Shown: positions 54,214 through 63,123 of the stretch, piece after piece
How positions within the stretch are numbered: the first letter of the stretch is position 1
Layout: the number at the start of each line of letters is the position of its first letter
Source: Chloracidobacterium sp.
GTDB lineage: Bacteria; Acidobacteriota; Blastocatellia; Pyrinomonadales; Pyrinomonadaceae
Assembly: GCA_016706275.1 (NCBI GenBank)
Contig: JADJJY010000001.1
Coordinates: 186,001 to 250,000 of the forward strand
Length of the DNA: 64,000 bases
Reading direction: 5' to 3'
Position numbers and translations under genes: made by a program
The notes under the pieces: model-generated
What the model was told of the DNA's origin: nothing
What the model saw: the letters and a program-made list of their open reading frames with translations, nothing else
The model's database searches: none

Positions 54214-55704
54214 ATGTTTGAATCGTTATCCGACAAACTCAAATTAACACTGCGAAATCTTCGCGGGCAGGGCAAGCTGACGCCCGAGCACGTGGACGTG
54301 GCGTTACGCGAGATTCGGATGGCCTTGTTAGAGGCGGATGTTAACTACAAAGTCGCCAAAGATTTTGTCGAATCGGTACGCGTAAAGGCCGAGGGCGAAG
54401 AGGTCTGGAACGGCCTAAAACCGCACGAACAGGTCGTTAAGATCGTCTATGACGAGCTTGCCGAGCTGATGGGCGGCACGTCGTCGCGGCTGGTTTTTAC
54501 CAAGCAAACGCCTAACGTCGTGATGATCGTCGGTTTGCAGGGTTCGGGTAAAACGACCTCGACAGGTAAGATCTCGCGTTGGCTCGCTGACAATCAGGAG
54601 CGTAAGCCCTTGCTCGTGTCGGTCGACGTTTATCGTCCCGCCGCCCGCGAACAGCTTAAGGTCGTCGCAAATGCCGTGAACGTAGCCGTTTACGAGGGCA
54701 AAGATTCCAACGACCCGCTGACGCTGGTCAAGGGTGCGGTCAAACACGCCAACGAATTTGGCTTTGACACACTGATGATCGACACCGCCGGCCGTCTGCA
54801 CATCGACGACGACCTGATGGTCGAGCTCGAGCAGATCAAAGCAGAGACCAAGCCGATCGAGGTTTTATTTGTCGCCGATGCGATGACCGGACAGGATGCT
54901 GTTAATTCGGCACAGGTATTTCACGAGCGTGTCGGCATCACCGGTGTTGTCCTGACCAAGATGGACGGCGACGCACGCGGCGGTGCGGCTCTCTCGATCA
55001 AGCAGGTCATCGGCCAGCCCGTTAAGTTTGTCGGCGTCGGCGAAAAATACGACGCGATCGAGCCTTTTTACCCTGATCGCATTGCCCAACGCATACTCGG
55101 CATGGGCGACGTCCTGACCCTCATTGAAGAAGTTCAGGGCAAGATCAACGAAGAAGAGGCACAAGAGCAGCTGCGGAAAATGACGACGAATCAGTTTTCG
55201 CTTGAAGATTTTCGCAACCAGCTCGGACAGTTCAAAAAGCTTGGCTCGATGTCTAAGCTGATGAAAATGCTGCCGGAACAGATGACCGGCGGAATGCAGA
55301 TCAGCGACGAGCAATCGGCTGTCGTAGATCATCAGATGAAACGGACCGAGGCGATCATTGATTCGATGACGCGGCAGGAACGCAATAATCACAAGGTTTT
55401 AGACGCGAGCCGTAAAACTCGCATCGCGGGCGGTTCGGGTTCGACAATCGCCGAGGTCAATCAGCTGCTGCGACAGTACGAGCAGATGAAAAAGATGATG
55501 GCCCAGATGAATCGCGGAGGTTTGTTTGGCGGCATGGCGAAAAAAATGGCGGGCGGTTTGGCCGGCGGTCTGGGCGGCATGCTCGGCGGCGGCAATCCGA
55601 TGGGGATGTTGGGCGGAGGTTCCGCAGATCAATTTGACGACGAGTCTAACGGCTCGACACGTAGCAATTTAAGAAAGAAAAAGAGGCACAAAAAACGACG
55701 TTGA
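54214..55704 (+). CDS. ffh: Signal recognition particle GTPase Ffh
   Basis: 496 residues. The NG domain holds the P-loop GLQGSGKTTSTGK, DTAGRLHIDDDLM and TKMDGDARGGAAL; the Met-rich M domain (GSMSKLMKMLPEQM, MKKMMAQMNRGGLFGG) binds 4.5S RNA and signal peptides. It delivers nascent membrane proteins to FtsY. The C-terminal 50 residues are unusually Gly- and Met-rich, then basic (RSNLRKKKRHKKRR). It begins the operon with rpsP, khpA, rimM, trmD, rplS and rnhB, a common arrangement. A non-ATG start is not needed; the ATG at 54214 fits the domain start. Confidence 0.98.
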   Translation: MFESLSDKLKLTLRNLRGQGKLTPEHVDVALREIRMALLEADVNYKVAKDFVESVRVKAEGEEVWNGLKPHEQVVKIVYDELAELMGGTSSRLVFTKQTPNVVMIVGLQGSGKTTSTGKISRWLADNQERKPLLVSVDVYRPAAREQLKVVANAVNVAVYEGKDSNDPLTLVKGAVKHANEFGFDTLMIDTAGRLHIDDDLMVELEQIKAETKPIEVLFVADAMTGQDAVNSAQVFHERVGITGVVLTKMDGDARGGAALSIKQVIGQPVKFVGVGEKYDAIEPFYPDRIAQRILGMGDVLTLIEEVQGKINEEEAQEQLRKMTTNQFSLEDFRNQLGQFKKLGSMSKLMKMLPEQMTGGMQISDEQSAVVDHQMKRTEAIIDSMTRQERNNHKVLDASRKTRIAGGSGSTIAEVNQLLRQYEQMKKMMAQMNRGGLFGGMAKKMAGGLAGGLGGMLGGGNPMGMLGGGSADQFDDESNGSTRSNLRKKKRHKKRR

Positions 55705-55745
55705 TGTTCTTAAAATAAGAGCCTCAACCTCTCGATACAAAAATT

Positions 55746-56369
55746 ATGTTAGCAATTAGTTTAATGAGAATGGGTGCGAAAAAGAATCCCTTTTATCGCG
55801 TCGTAGTTAAGGAAAAACGCTCTAAACGTGACGGCAAGTACTTGGAAAACGTCGGAACATACGATCCGATGCAGGATCCGGCGGATGTAAAGCTCAACCA
55901 TGACCGCATCCAATACTGGATCGGTGTCGGTGCACAGCCAACCGAGACGGTAGCAAGCCTGATCAAGAATAATCCGGTACAGACGGAAGAAGAGCGTGCT
56001 GCAATGCTCGCGGCCCGTGCCGAGAAAAAGGCCGCCGCCGAAGCTGAACGCGCCGCCGCCAAGAAAGCCGAGAACGAAAAACTCGCTGCCGAGAGAGCAG
56101 AGGCTGAAAAAGCTGCTGCTGCGGTCGCTGCGGCTGAAGCTGCTGAGGCTGCCGCTACTGCTGCCGCTGAGGCAGAGGTTGCCGAAGCACCGGCTGAGAC
56201 CGAAGCTGTTGAGGCTGATGCTGCTCCGGCAGTCGAAGCGGAGGCTGCACCGGTCGAAGCAGAAGCTGCTCCGGCAGTAGAAGCGGAAGCAACCGAAACT
56301 GCTGAAGCAGAACCGGCCGCTGAAACGACCGAAGATGCCGCTGAGGCAGAGTCGGCTGAGAAAGCCTAG
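55746..56369 (+). CDS. rpsP: 30S ribosomal protein S16 with long Ala/Glu-rich tail
   Basis: 207 residues. The first 80 or so are ordinary S16: LMRMGAKKNPFYRVVVKEKR, VGTYDPMQDPADVKLNHDRI and QYWIGVGAQPTETV. The remaining 120 residues are a low-complexity extension: first Ala/Glu/Lys/Arg, probably a long helix (AARAEKKAAAEAERAAAKKA), then an acidic Ala/Glu/Pro/Thr tract with repeats like AVEAEAAPVEAEAAP. Most S16 proteins end near residue 85-90. The tail is in frame and ends at TAG. It would project from the body of the small subunit. Repetitive codons suggest growth by slippage. Confidence 0.95.
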   Translation: MLAISLMRMGAKKNPFYRVVVKEKRSKRDGKYLENVGTYDPMQDPADVKLNHDRIQYWIGVGAQPTETVASLIKNNPVQTEEERAAMLAARAEKKAAAEAERAAAKKAENEKLAAERAEAEKAAAAVAAAEAAEAAATAAAEAEVAEAPAETEAVEADAAPAVEAEAAPVEAEAAPAVEAEATETAEAEPAAETTEDAAEAESAEKA

Positions 56370-56387
56370 GCTGATCGCTCAAACAAG

Positions 56388-56621
56388 ATGAGAGAAGCTG
56401 TAGAAAAGATCGTCAAATCGCTGGTCGGTGAACCCGACGCTGTCGAGGTGACCGAATTTGAGGATGGCAAAACCGTCCGCATTGAGGTTCGCGTAGCCGA
56501 CAGCGATATGGGACGCGTCATCGGCCGCGAGGGTCGCACGGTCAAAGCGATCCGCAGCATTCTGTTCGCCGCCGGGCAAAAGCACGGCAAGCGTTTTCAT
56601 CTTGATCTGGTCGAGGACTAG
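56388..56621 (+). CDS. khpA: KH-domain RNA-binding protein KhpA
   Basis: 77 residues, normal length. The KH fold shows the GxxG loop in DMGRVIGREGRTVKAIRSIL. KhpA binds RNA, often with KhpB, and is usually encoded between rpsP and rimM, as here. Its stop TAG overlaps the GTG start of rimM by one base. Confidence 0.93.
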   Translation: MREAVEKIVKSLVGEPDAVEVTEFEDGKTVRIEVRVADSDMGRVIGREGRTVKAIRSILFAAGQKHGKRFHLDLVED

Positions 56622-57130
56622 TGAGCGATCTCGTCGCAGTCGCAAGGATAGCAAAGCCGCGCGGGCTCAAGGGCGAAGTTATCGCCGATATCCTGACGGA
56701 TTTTCCCGAGCGGTTTGAGGGCCTGAAAACGGTCATCGCCGTCATGCCCGACGAGAGCAGACGTGAGTTAACGCTTGAAAATCATTGGTTCCAATCGGGG
56801 CGGATGGTTCTCAAATTCGCCGGGGTCAACTCGATCGAGGATGGTGAAACGCTCCGAAACGCGGAGATCTGCGTTCCCGAATCGGACGCAGTCGACCTAG
56901 ACGAAGGCGAATATTTCGATTGGCAATTGGTAGGCTGTCGCGTAGTAACCATCTCTGGCAAAGAGATAGGTAAAGTCCGCGAACTAATGCGGACGGGTGC
57001 CACCGAGATACTGGTCGTCGATGGCGAAAAAGAGTATCTGATACCCTTTGCCGAGGCTATCTGCACCGAAGTCGATATTGAGAACGGCGTTATTCTCATC
57101 GATCCACCCGAAGGATTGTTGGAGTTTTAG
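56621..57130 (+). CDS. rimM: Ribosome maturation factor RimM
   Basis: 169 residues from a GTG overlapping the khpA stop by one base. The N-terminal domain starts LVAVARIAKPRGLKGEVIAD and the PRC-barrel reads EGEYFDWQLVGCRVVT-like sequence with IPFAEAICTEVDIENGVILIDPPEGLLEF at the end. RimM assists 30S head assembly around S19. The next gene, trmD, starts at the following base. Confidence 0.95.
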   Translation: MSDLVAVARIAKPRGLKGEVIADILTDFPERFEGLKTVIAVMPDESRRELTLENHWFQSGRMVLKFAGVNSIEDGETLRNAEICVPESDAVDLDEGEYFDWQLVGCRVVTISGKEIGKVRELMRTGATEILVVDGEKEYLIPFAEAICTEVDIENGVILIDPPEGLLEF

Positions 57131-57844
57131 GTGAAAATTGATGTCTTAACAATTTTCCCGGAGTATTTTGACTCGATCTTTGAATTTGGAATTATCCGCC
57201 GTGCAAAGCTCGCTGAGATCGTTGAGATCAACGTTCACGATATACGCGAATATGCGACGGATAAGCATAAGATGGTCGATGACCGGCCATTTGGCGGCGG
57301 CGACGGGATGGTCCTAAAGGTCGAACCGTTATTTGCCGCAATTGAAAATTTGACAGGCACAAGCGACCGAGACGCTTATCCAGCGGGGACACGCGTTGTC
57401 TTGCTAACACCGCAGGGCAAGCCGCTCAAACAGGCCGACGCTCAAAACTATGCCGATGACGCAAAGCATATCGTTATGATATGCGGCCGTTACGAGGGAG
57501 TTGATGAGCGGGTGACTGAGGCTCTCGTCACTGACGAGATCTCGATCGGGGATTATGTACTATCGGGCGGCGAACCGGCGGCGGCGGTATTTGTTGATAC
57601 GCTTGTCAGGCTTTTGCCCGGTGCTCTGGGCAGCGATACGTCAGCCGAAAATGATTCGTTTTCCGACGGATTGCTCGATTGCCCGCACTACACGCGGCCG
57701 GCGGAATTTAGAGGGATGAAAGTTCCCGAGGTTTTATTGAACGGCAATCATGCCGAGATCGAAAAATGGCGTCACGAAAAGGCGCTCGAAAAAACAAGAT
57801 CGGTCCGTAAGGACCTATTAATAGGAGAAAATGGTGATATGTGA
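57131..57844 (+). CDS. trmD: tRNA (guanine-37-N1)-methyltransferase
   Basis: 237 residues from a GTG directly after the rimM stop. The SPOUT trefoil knot is visible in [28 protein letters not shown] and [15 protein letters not shown]; the C-terminal [31 protein letters not shown] is also diagnostic. It makes m1G37 next to the anticodon and prevents frameshifting. Confidence 0.97.
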   Translation: MKIDVLTIFPEYFDSIFEFGIIRRAKLAEIVEINVHDIREYATDKHKMVDDRPFGGGDGMVLKVEPLFAAIENLTGTSDRDAYPAGTRVVLLTPQGKPLKQADAQNYADDAKHIVMICGRYEGVDERVTEALVTDEISIGDYVLSGGEPAAAVFVDTLVRLLPGALGSDTSAENDSFSDGLLDCPHYTRPAEFRGMKVPEVLLNGNHAEIEKWRHEKALEKTRSVRKDLLIGENGDM

Positions 57845-57883
57845 GTCCCGCACAAACGGGATTGACCTCTGGCCGACATTAAA

Positions 57884-58249
57884 ATGAACAGACTAGATAG
57901 TGTTGAGAACACACAAGTTAAAGAAAATATTCCGGCATTTCAACCGGGCGACACGCTTCGCGTACACGTCCGCATTAAAGAAGGCAATAAAGAACGTCTT
58001 CAGGCTTTTGAAGGCATCTGCATCGCCCGTAAACATGGCGGCATTCGCGAAACGATAACTGTCCGCAAGGTCAGCTTTAGCGTCGGCGTCGAGCGTATAT
58101 TCCCGCTGCACGCAACGGTCATCGATCACATCGACGTTATCCGTCGCGGTAAGGTCCGCCGTGCCAAGCTTTACTATCTACGCGATCTGCGTGGAAAGGC
58201 TGCCCGTATCAAGGAACGAGATACGCGAGCTAAAAAGCAGACCAGCTAA
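57884..58249 (+). CDS. rplS: 50S ribosomal protein L19
   Basis: 121 residues. N-terminal [20 protein letters not shown], then [41 protein letters not shown] and [18 protein letters not shown] are all typical. It sits at the subunit interface of the ribosome. Order trmD-rplS is the usual one. Confidence 0.97.
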   Translation: MNRLDSVENTQVKENIPAFQPGDTLRVHVRIKEGNKERLQAFEGICIARKHGGIRETITVRKVSFSVGVERIFPLHATVIDHIDVIRRGKVRRAKLYYLRDLRGKAARIKERDTRAKKQTS

Positions 58250-58266
58250 GACACAGGAGTCATTAA

Positions 58267-58950
58267 GTGCAAAACGCGGAGAGACCGGATCCATTCATTG
58301 AGGATGAGACCGGCTCCCGCGTTTCGCTGTTCCCGGATATGCATATATCGGGCATCGGGATCGAGTTTGAGCGACAGGCTCGCGACGCGGGATTCATGCT
58401 TATTGCCGGAGTTGATGAGGTCGGCCGCGGATGTCTCGCCGGGCCGGTAGTTGCCGGGGCATGTATCCTCGACCTCGACCGCAAACTCCCCAAGGGGTTG
58501 AACGACTCAAAAAAGCTTACGGCAAAGGCTCGCGAGGAAATTGCCGAAGAATTAAAACTCTCGGCTGTTGCATACGCCGTCGGCCAAGTCGAGGCGGACG
58601 AGATCGACCGCATCAACATCCTCGAAGCGACAAAAAAAGCGATGCTTCTCGCCATCGCGTCGTTATCGGCACCGGCCGATTTCCTACTTATTGACGCACT
58701 CCATCTAAAACAGTCAAACCTGCCGCAAAAGGCAATAATCAAGGGCGACACTATCTCAGCATCGATCGCGGCCGCGTCTATAGTCGCGAAAACATTCCGT
58801 GACGATCTTATGGTCGAATATGCCATCGAATATCCGGAATACGGCTTTGCCGGCCACAAAGGCTACGGTGCCGCATCGCATTTCGAAGCATTACGTGAGC
58901 ACGGCCCATGTATTTTGCATAGAAAAAGTTTTCGAGGTGTAATACAATAG
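58267..58950 (+). CDS. rnhB: Ribonuclease HII
   Basis: 227 residues from a GTG with AGGAG 7 bases upstream. The catalytic Asp-Glu pair lies in LIAGVDEVGRGCLAGPVVAGA and further acids in LLIDALHL; the C-terminal GYGFAGHKGYGAASH-like motif is present. It removes ribonucleotides and RNA primers from DNA hybrids. The first 40 residues (PFIEDETGSRVSLFPDMHIS) extend beyond the usual start. It is the last gene of the operon begun by ffh. Confidence 0.95.
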   Translation: MQNAERPDPFIEDETGSRVSLFPDMHISGIGIEFERQARDAGFMLIAGVDEVGRGCLAGPVVAGACILDLDRKLPKGLNDSKKLTAKAREEIAEELKLSAVAYAVGQVEADEIDRINILEATKKAMLLAIASLSAPADFLLIDALHLKQSNLPQKAIIKGDTISASIAAASIVAKTFRDDLMVEYAIEYPEYGFAGHKGYGAASHFEALREHGPCILHRKSFRGVIQ

Positions 58951-59007
58951 CGCCCATTCGGCACATATCGATTTTAAAAGTGATTCTCAGCGTTATAGGA
59001 GACCATT

Positions 59008-59790
59008 ATGAACCGCAAACTTCTCATTCGTATCGTTGGCATTTCTATTTTCCTATTATCGGCTTCGATCTTTACCGAAGCACAGGCGACCCGAACATGG
59101 ATTTCCGGTGTCGGCGACGATGTTAATCCGTGCAGCCGGACAGCTCCATGCAAAACCTTTGCAGGTGCGATCTCTAAAACGGCGACCAACGGCGAGATCA
59201 ATTGCCTCGATCCGGGCGGATTTGGTGCGGTCACGATAACAAAATCGATCACCCTCGATTGTAAAGATACGCAGGGCGGGATTTTGGCATCATTCACGAC
59301 TGGTATCATTATCAACATTACAAATGCAGGGGATACTCGTAAGGCTGTAAACATTAGAGGCCTCAATATTGACGGAGTTTCAAATGGGCTCAACGGCATC
59401 CGCATAGTCGAGGCAAATAGGGTGGTGGTCGAAGACACGATCATCGATGGTTTTACGCAAAATGGCGTTTCGATAGAAAATTCGGTCAATCTAGGAACGC
59501 AGGTCGTAGTATCCCGAACCTCGATCCGCAATGTGGTCGGAACTGCCATCAGCGCTACCTCGTCCGGAACATCTCAGGTAATGGTCAGTGATAGTCTCAT
59601 AACCGGAAATGGAATTGGTGTCTCTGTGAGCGGGGAATCGACTGTACGGATCTCCGGAAATGTTATCACGAATAATCTGACCGGGTTGTTACGTACACTC
59701 AGGGGTGCTCAGATCATTTCGTTTCTGAATAACGTAATAGACGGTAATGGAACAAACGGAACGCCCTCGTCAACCGTTGCATTACAGTGA
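59008..59790 (+). CDS. Secreted right-handed beta-helix protein
   Basis: 260 residues, AGGAG 7 bases before the ATG region. Signal peptide LLIRIVGISIFLLSASIFTEAQA precedes TRTWISGVGDDVNPCSRTAP and CKTFAGAISKT, a start shared by many secreted proteins of Acidobacteriota and related groups. From residue 100 on, short hydrophobic-Asn periodicity (VVVEDTIIDGFTQNGVSIEN, DSLITGNGIGVSVSG, ISGNVITNNLTGL) indicates pectate-lyase-like coils. No lyase catalytic residues are evident, so it may bind carbohydrate or be a surface protein. It stands alone between two operons. Confidence 0.8.
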   Translation: MNRKLLIRIVGISIFLLSASIFTEAQATRTWISGVGDDVNPCSRTAPCKTFAGAISKTATNGEINCLDPGGFGAVTITKSITLDCKDTQGGILASFTTGIIINITNAGDTRKAVNIRGLNIDGVSNGLNGIRIVEANRVVVEDTIIDGFTQNGVSIENSVNLGTQVVVSRTSIRNVVGTAISATSSGTSQVMVSDSLITGNGIGVSVSGESTVRISGNVITNNLTGLLRTLRGAQIISFLNNVIDGNGTNGTPSSTVALQ

Positions 59791-59822
59791 TCCGCCATTT
59801 GAATATTGTTGGTTGTAAGTCG

Positions 59823-60653
59823 TTAAAACCGAAACCACTCGGTCGGTTCTTTGTGATGTGAGATCGAGATCTTTGTTTCAGCTTTGAATAAAGGAGACCG
59901 CATTTTCAGTGCGGTCTCTGCTGTTAAGCGGGCAAGGTGCGGTTCGTTCGCTCGCTGCGAAAGATGTGCGAGCACAATGTGCCGGGCGGTGCCGTCAAAT
60001 TCATTTTGCAGCCAATCGGAGAGGTCTTCGTTTGAGAGGTGGCCGGTGCCGGACATTATCCTCTGCTTTAATTCCCAAGTGTAAACAGAACAAGCTCGTA
60101 GCATATCCCGGCTATGGTTTGACTCGACGACGATCGCATCACAGCCCTTGAGGCTTTCCTTTATAAGGTCGCTGATATGGCCAAAATCCATTAGCGTTGC
60201 GACCTTTACGCCGTCTTTTTTTGCGACAAAGCCAAAATTATCCGCCGCATCATGCGGAACGCTGAAAGGCTCGAAATCGATATCACCGATGCGAAATTCG
60301 CGGTTCGATTCGATCTCTTGCGTTTTGTCTTTGAGGGCATTGCGGCGTTTAGATGATTCGCTGTCGCCGTTTTGGCCTCCGGCTTTGGTGTCGTAATAGG
60401 CGTCCTCTGTGGGCCGCGAAATATAGACCGGACAATCAACCGTCCCCAGCAGGACGCGAAGTCCTCCGGCGTGGTCGCCGTGTTCGTGGGTTATCAGCAC
60501 ACCATCGAGTTGGTCGTGGGCCACCCCCATCTCGCCTAGCCGCCGCAGTATCTCGCGAGCGCTCATTCCGGCGTCAACGAGCACATTCGTCGTCTCGCTC
60601 GAAATAAGTACCGCGTTTCCGGTCGAACCGCTGCCGAGAACTGTGAATTTCAT
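59823..60653 (-). CDS. Metallo-beta-lactamase fold hydrolase (WalJ/YycJ-like)
   Basis: 276 residues. The metal motif THEHGDHAGGL near residue 55 and later His residues (DFGHISDLI, VESNHSRDML, LAHLSQRANE) match the YycJ/WalJ group of the beta-CASP-less family, which are 5'-3' exonuclease-like or phosphodiesterase enzymes. N-terminal FTVLGSGSTGNAVLISS is also typical. An insert near residues 90-110 (KAGGQNGDSESSKRRNALKD) is polar and may be a surface loop. It overlaps the SDR gene by four bases and is the last gene of the leftward operon. Confidence 0.9.
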   Translation of the reverse strand: MKFTVLGSGSTGNAVLISSETTNVLVDAGMSAREILRRLGEMGVAHDQLDGVLITHEHGDHAGGLRVLLGTVDCPVYISRPTEDAYYDTKAGGQNGDSESSKRRNALKDKTQEIESNREFRIGDIDFEPFSVPHDAADNFGFVAKKDGVKVATLMDFGHISDLIKESLKGCDAIVVESNHSRDMLRACSVYTWELKQRIMSGTGHLSNEDLSDWLQNEFDGTARHIVLAHLSQRANEPHLARLTAETALKMRSPLFKAETKISISHHKEPTEWFRF

Positions 60654-61435
60654 TCTTTTCCCTGAAACTTGGGCCGCAAAGCCCTAGCGATCACGCGTGA
60701 TGAGAGCCAAGTCGGTGAAAATGTACCGAGCAGAGCCCCGATATAGTTTGCAAAACCCGACACTTTTTTCGTCCGGCCATTTCGCACGGCTTTCAAACCT
60801 GTCTCAACAACCTCTTCGGCAGTTTGCAGTCCCTTGACCTGCAAAGGGTCGCGGATATCGGCGGCGGCGAAAAAATTGGTCGTCGTCGCACCCGGACAAA
60901 GTGCGGTGATCGTTATGCCATACGGGCGATTTTCCTCGGCAACAGCTTCGGAAAATGACGATACGAAGGCCTTTGTCGCCGCATAGGTCGCCATGAACGG
61001 GATCGGTTGAAATGACGCACCTGAAGAGATATTGATTATAGTCCCGCGTTTTCGTGAGCGCATCGCGGGTAAATATTGGTGCGTTAGAGCAACGAGCGAT
61101 GAAATGTTCAGCTCGATCATGTTTAGCTCTTTGTCGATATCCAGATCGACAAAATCGCCCATTGAACCAAACCCGGCGTTGTTTATTAGCCAATCGACCT
61201 CAAATCCGTGACGTGTAGTTTCCTCAGACAGCTTGTTGACCGCCTCGGTATCAGTCAGATCAAGCACGACATAATGTGCCATTATCTGATGCTTTAACAT
61301 CAGCTCGTCACACATCTCGTGCAGCTTTTTTTCGTTGCGAGCGACCAGCACAAGGTCGTGCTTTTCCGCAGCGAGACGGCGTGCAAACGCCTCGCCTATA
61401 CCGCTTGATGCGCCTGTGATGAGGGTTACTTTCAT
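60650..61435 (-). CDS. Short-chain dehydrogenase/reductase
   Basis: 261 residues. The cofactor motif TGASSGIGEAF, NNAGFGSMGDF and catalytic Tyr-Lys in YAATKAFVSSF with Ser in NISSGASF are intact, as in the classical SDR group close to DltE. It uses NAD(P)H on an unknown carbonyl or alcohol. Start and stop both overlap neighbours by four bases, so translation is coupled with the membrane protein before and the WalJ-like gene after. Confidence 0.93.
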   Translation of the reverse strand: MKVTLITGASSGIGEAFARRLAAEKHDLVLVARNEKKLHEMCDELMLKHQIMAHYVVLDLTDTEAVNKLSEETTRHGFEVDWLINNAGFGSMGDFVDLDIDKELNMIELNISSLVALTHQYLPAMRSRKRGTIINISSGASFQPIPFMATYAATKAFVSSFSEAVAEENRPYGITITALCPGATTTNFFAAADIRDPLQVKGLQTAEEVVETGLKAVRNGRTKKVSGFANYIGALLGTFSPTWLSSRVIARALRPKFQGKE

Positions 61436-61947
61436 ACCTCTTCGTCAGCTTGGATAAATGAATAATAGACCGCAAACACGCTCGATATGATTATAGTTGA
61501 TGTGCCGATGAAACGGATAATTCCGGCCACCGTCTTGGTCGAACCTAACAGCCCAAAATGCGTGAGCATATAATTCCAATCGTGAAAACTACCCTCGGCA
61601 CCCGTAGATCCGCTTGTCAGGACGAGCTGCATCACAACGGCGTCAGCAGCATAGACCCATACATTTAGTATGCTTTGCCCGACCCACAGCGAAACTATCG
61701 CCGCCGAGTAAAAGCTCCGCTGCCACACGAAATAACCGACGAAAACCGCCGGAAAGATCACCTGAAAGAGCGAGCCACCGGCGATGCCCATAAATTCGCC
61801 GAGTATGCGAAACAGCAGATGCCCAAATTCGTGTATCGGCAGATCGACATTGTCTAGAAAGCTGCCCTGCATCGGATCCCAAGCGATCCACAGGAAATAG
61901 ATGCTAAGCAGCACAGCAAAGATGAGTTTTGGGACATTAGGACGCAT
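61432..61947 (-). CDS. Membrane protein with HEFGH motif (M50-like metalloprotease candidate)
   Basis: 171 residues, about four membrane helices. LPIHEFGHLLFRILGEFMGI holds an HExxH zinc motif at residue 39 next to a membrane helix, as in site-2-protease-like M50 peptidases, but the protein is short and I see no clear second metal-binding NPDG-like motif. It may be an inactive or minimal relative. Ends overlap the SDR gene by four bases. Confidence 0.7.
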   Translation of the reverse strand: MRPNVPKLIFAVLLSIYFLWIAWDPMQGSFLDNVDLPIHEFGHLLFRILGEFMGIAGGSLFQVIFPAVFVGYFVWQRSFYSAAIVSLWVGQSILNVWVYAADAVVMQLVLTSGSTGAEGSFHDWNYMLTHFGLLGSTKTVAGIIRFIGTSTIIISSVFAVYYSFIQADEEV

Positions 61948-61957
61948 TAATTGACTG

Positions 61958-62467
61958 CTAGGTCAGGAACTCAGAACGCGAGATCGCGTAATAGACACAG
62001 TCCATGCCGTAGTGTTTCTCGGTCTTTTCATATTTCATCCCGCATTTTTCCATTATGCGCCACGAGCCGGTATTGGCCGGATCGGCGACGGCAACTATGC
62101 GTTCGAGTCCGGCGGTCTCGAAACCATATTTGAGCCACTCCATTGCACATTCGTAGCCAAACCCCTGCCGCCAATATTTTTCAGCGAGATTATAGCCAAC
62201 CTCGATCTCACCCGTTTCCTCAAGCGGTTGCAAGCCGCTGGTGCCGATCATCTCGCCCGTCGATTTGAGCGTCATCGTGCAAAAGCCAAAGCCATATTTA
62301 TCGTGGCATTCGATATAAATAGGCAACCGCTTTGTCAGAGCATCGGCATTTTGCATCGCGGGGCCGCCCAAATATCGGTTGACCGCGTCGGGTGCGCGCA
62401 TCTGGATCAGCCACGGCAGGTCATCGGGGGTTATTTTGCTGATAATGAGTCGCTCAGTTTCAAGCAT
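61958..62467 (-). CDS. GNAT N-acetyltransferase (RimJ/RimL type)
   Basis: 169 residues. N-terminal MLETERLIISKITPDDLPWL is typical of Acetyltransf_3 proteins; IEVGYNLAEKYWRQGFGYECAMEWLKYGF carries the acetyl-CoA-binding Q/RxxGxG segment (RQGFGYE), followed by IVAVADPANTGSWRIMEKCGMK. Targets are N-terminal amines or small molecules; which is unknown. It begins six bases after the pdxH stop. Confidence 0.92.
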   Translation of the reverse strand: MLETERLIISKITPDDLPWLIQMRAPDAVNRYLGGPAMQNADALTKRLPIYIECHDKYGFGFCTMTLKSTGEMIGTSGLQPLEETGEIEVGYNLAEKYWRQGFGYECAMEWLKYGFETAGLERIVAVADPANTGSWRIMEKCGMKYEKTEKHYGMDCVYYAISRSEFLT

Positions 62468-62473
62468 CTTGAG

Positions 62474-63118
62474 TTATGGGGAAAGCCTTGATATTTCCCA
62501 TTTGTGATCATTGAGTGTGTAGCAAATACGGTCGTGAAGACGGCTTTCTCTTCCCTGCCAGAATTCAAACCGATCGGGAATAACACGGAAACCACCCCAA
62601 TGCTCGGGTCTCGGGACGTTGCCGCTCGCATATTGTAAAAGCAATTTGGCCACCTTGGTCATGATCACCGTCCTCGAGTCGATCTTTTCACTTTGGTTCG
62701 AAGCCCAGGCACCAACCCGGCTTGTGAACGGACGCGACTGAAAATATTCGTCCGATTCCTCCGCAGTAACACGTATCACGCTGCCTGAAATATTAACTTG
62801 CCTTTGTAGATCGGCCCAAAAGAAATGCAGAGCAGCGTGCGGATTCTCCGCTAGTTCTCGTCCCTTCCTACTGGCATAATTTGTGAAAAAGACAAACCCT
62901 TCCTTGTCAAACCCTTTCAGTAACACCACACGTGCGGACGGCTTCCCGTCAGCGCTTGCGGTTGAAAGCATCATAGCTGTCGGCTCAACTATCTCAGCCT
63001 TAATGACGTCATCCATCCAATGAGCAAATTGCTCGAATGGATCAGATGCGATAGACGATCTGCTCAACTTGCTCCGAGAATATTCTTGCCTAAGTCCTGC
63101 TAGATTGGTATTTATCAT
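62474..63118 (-). CDS. pdxH: Pyridoxamine 5'-phosphate oxidase
   Basis: 214 residues. It oxidises pyridoxine/pyridoxamine phosphate to PLP with FMN. The motifs ARVVLLKGFDKEGFVFFTNY, LHFFWADLQRQVNISGSV, FQSRPFTSRVGAWASNQSE and the C-terminal FEFWQGRESRLHDRICYTL are diagnostic. Start codon follows the DUF1015 gene by five bases. Location in a packed leftward operon with unrelated enzymes gives no clue to regulation. Confidence 0.97.
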   Translation of the reverse strand: MINTNLAGLRQEYSRSKLSRSSIASDPFEQFAHWMDDVIKAEIVEPTAMMLSTASADGKPSARVVLLKGFDKEGFVFFTNYASRKGRELAENPHAALHFFWADLQRQVNISGSVIRVTAEESDEYFQSRPFTSRVGAWASNQSEKIDSRTVIMTKVAKLLLQYASGNVPRPEHWGGFRVIPDRFEFWQGRESRLHDRICYTLNDHKWEISRLSP

Positions 63119-63123
63119 AGTGC

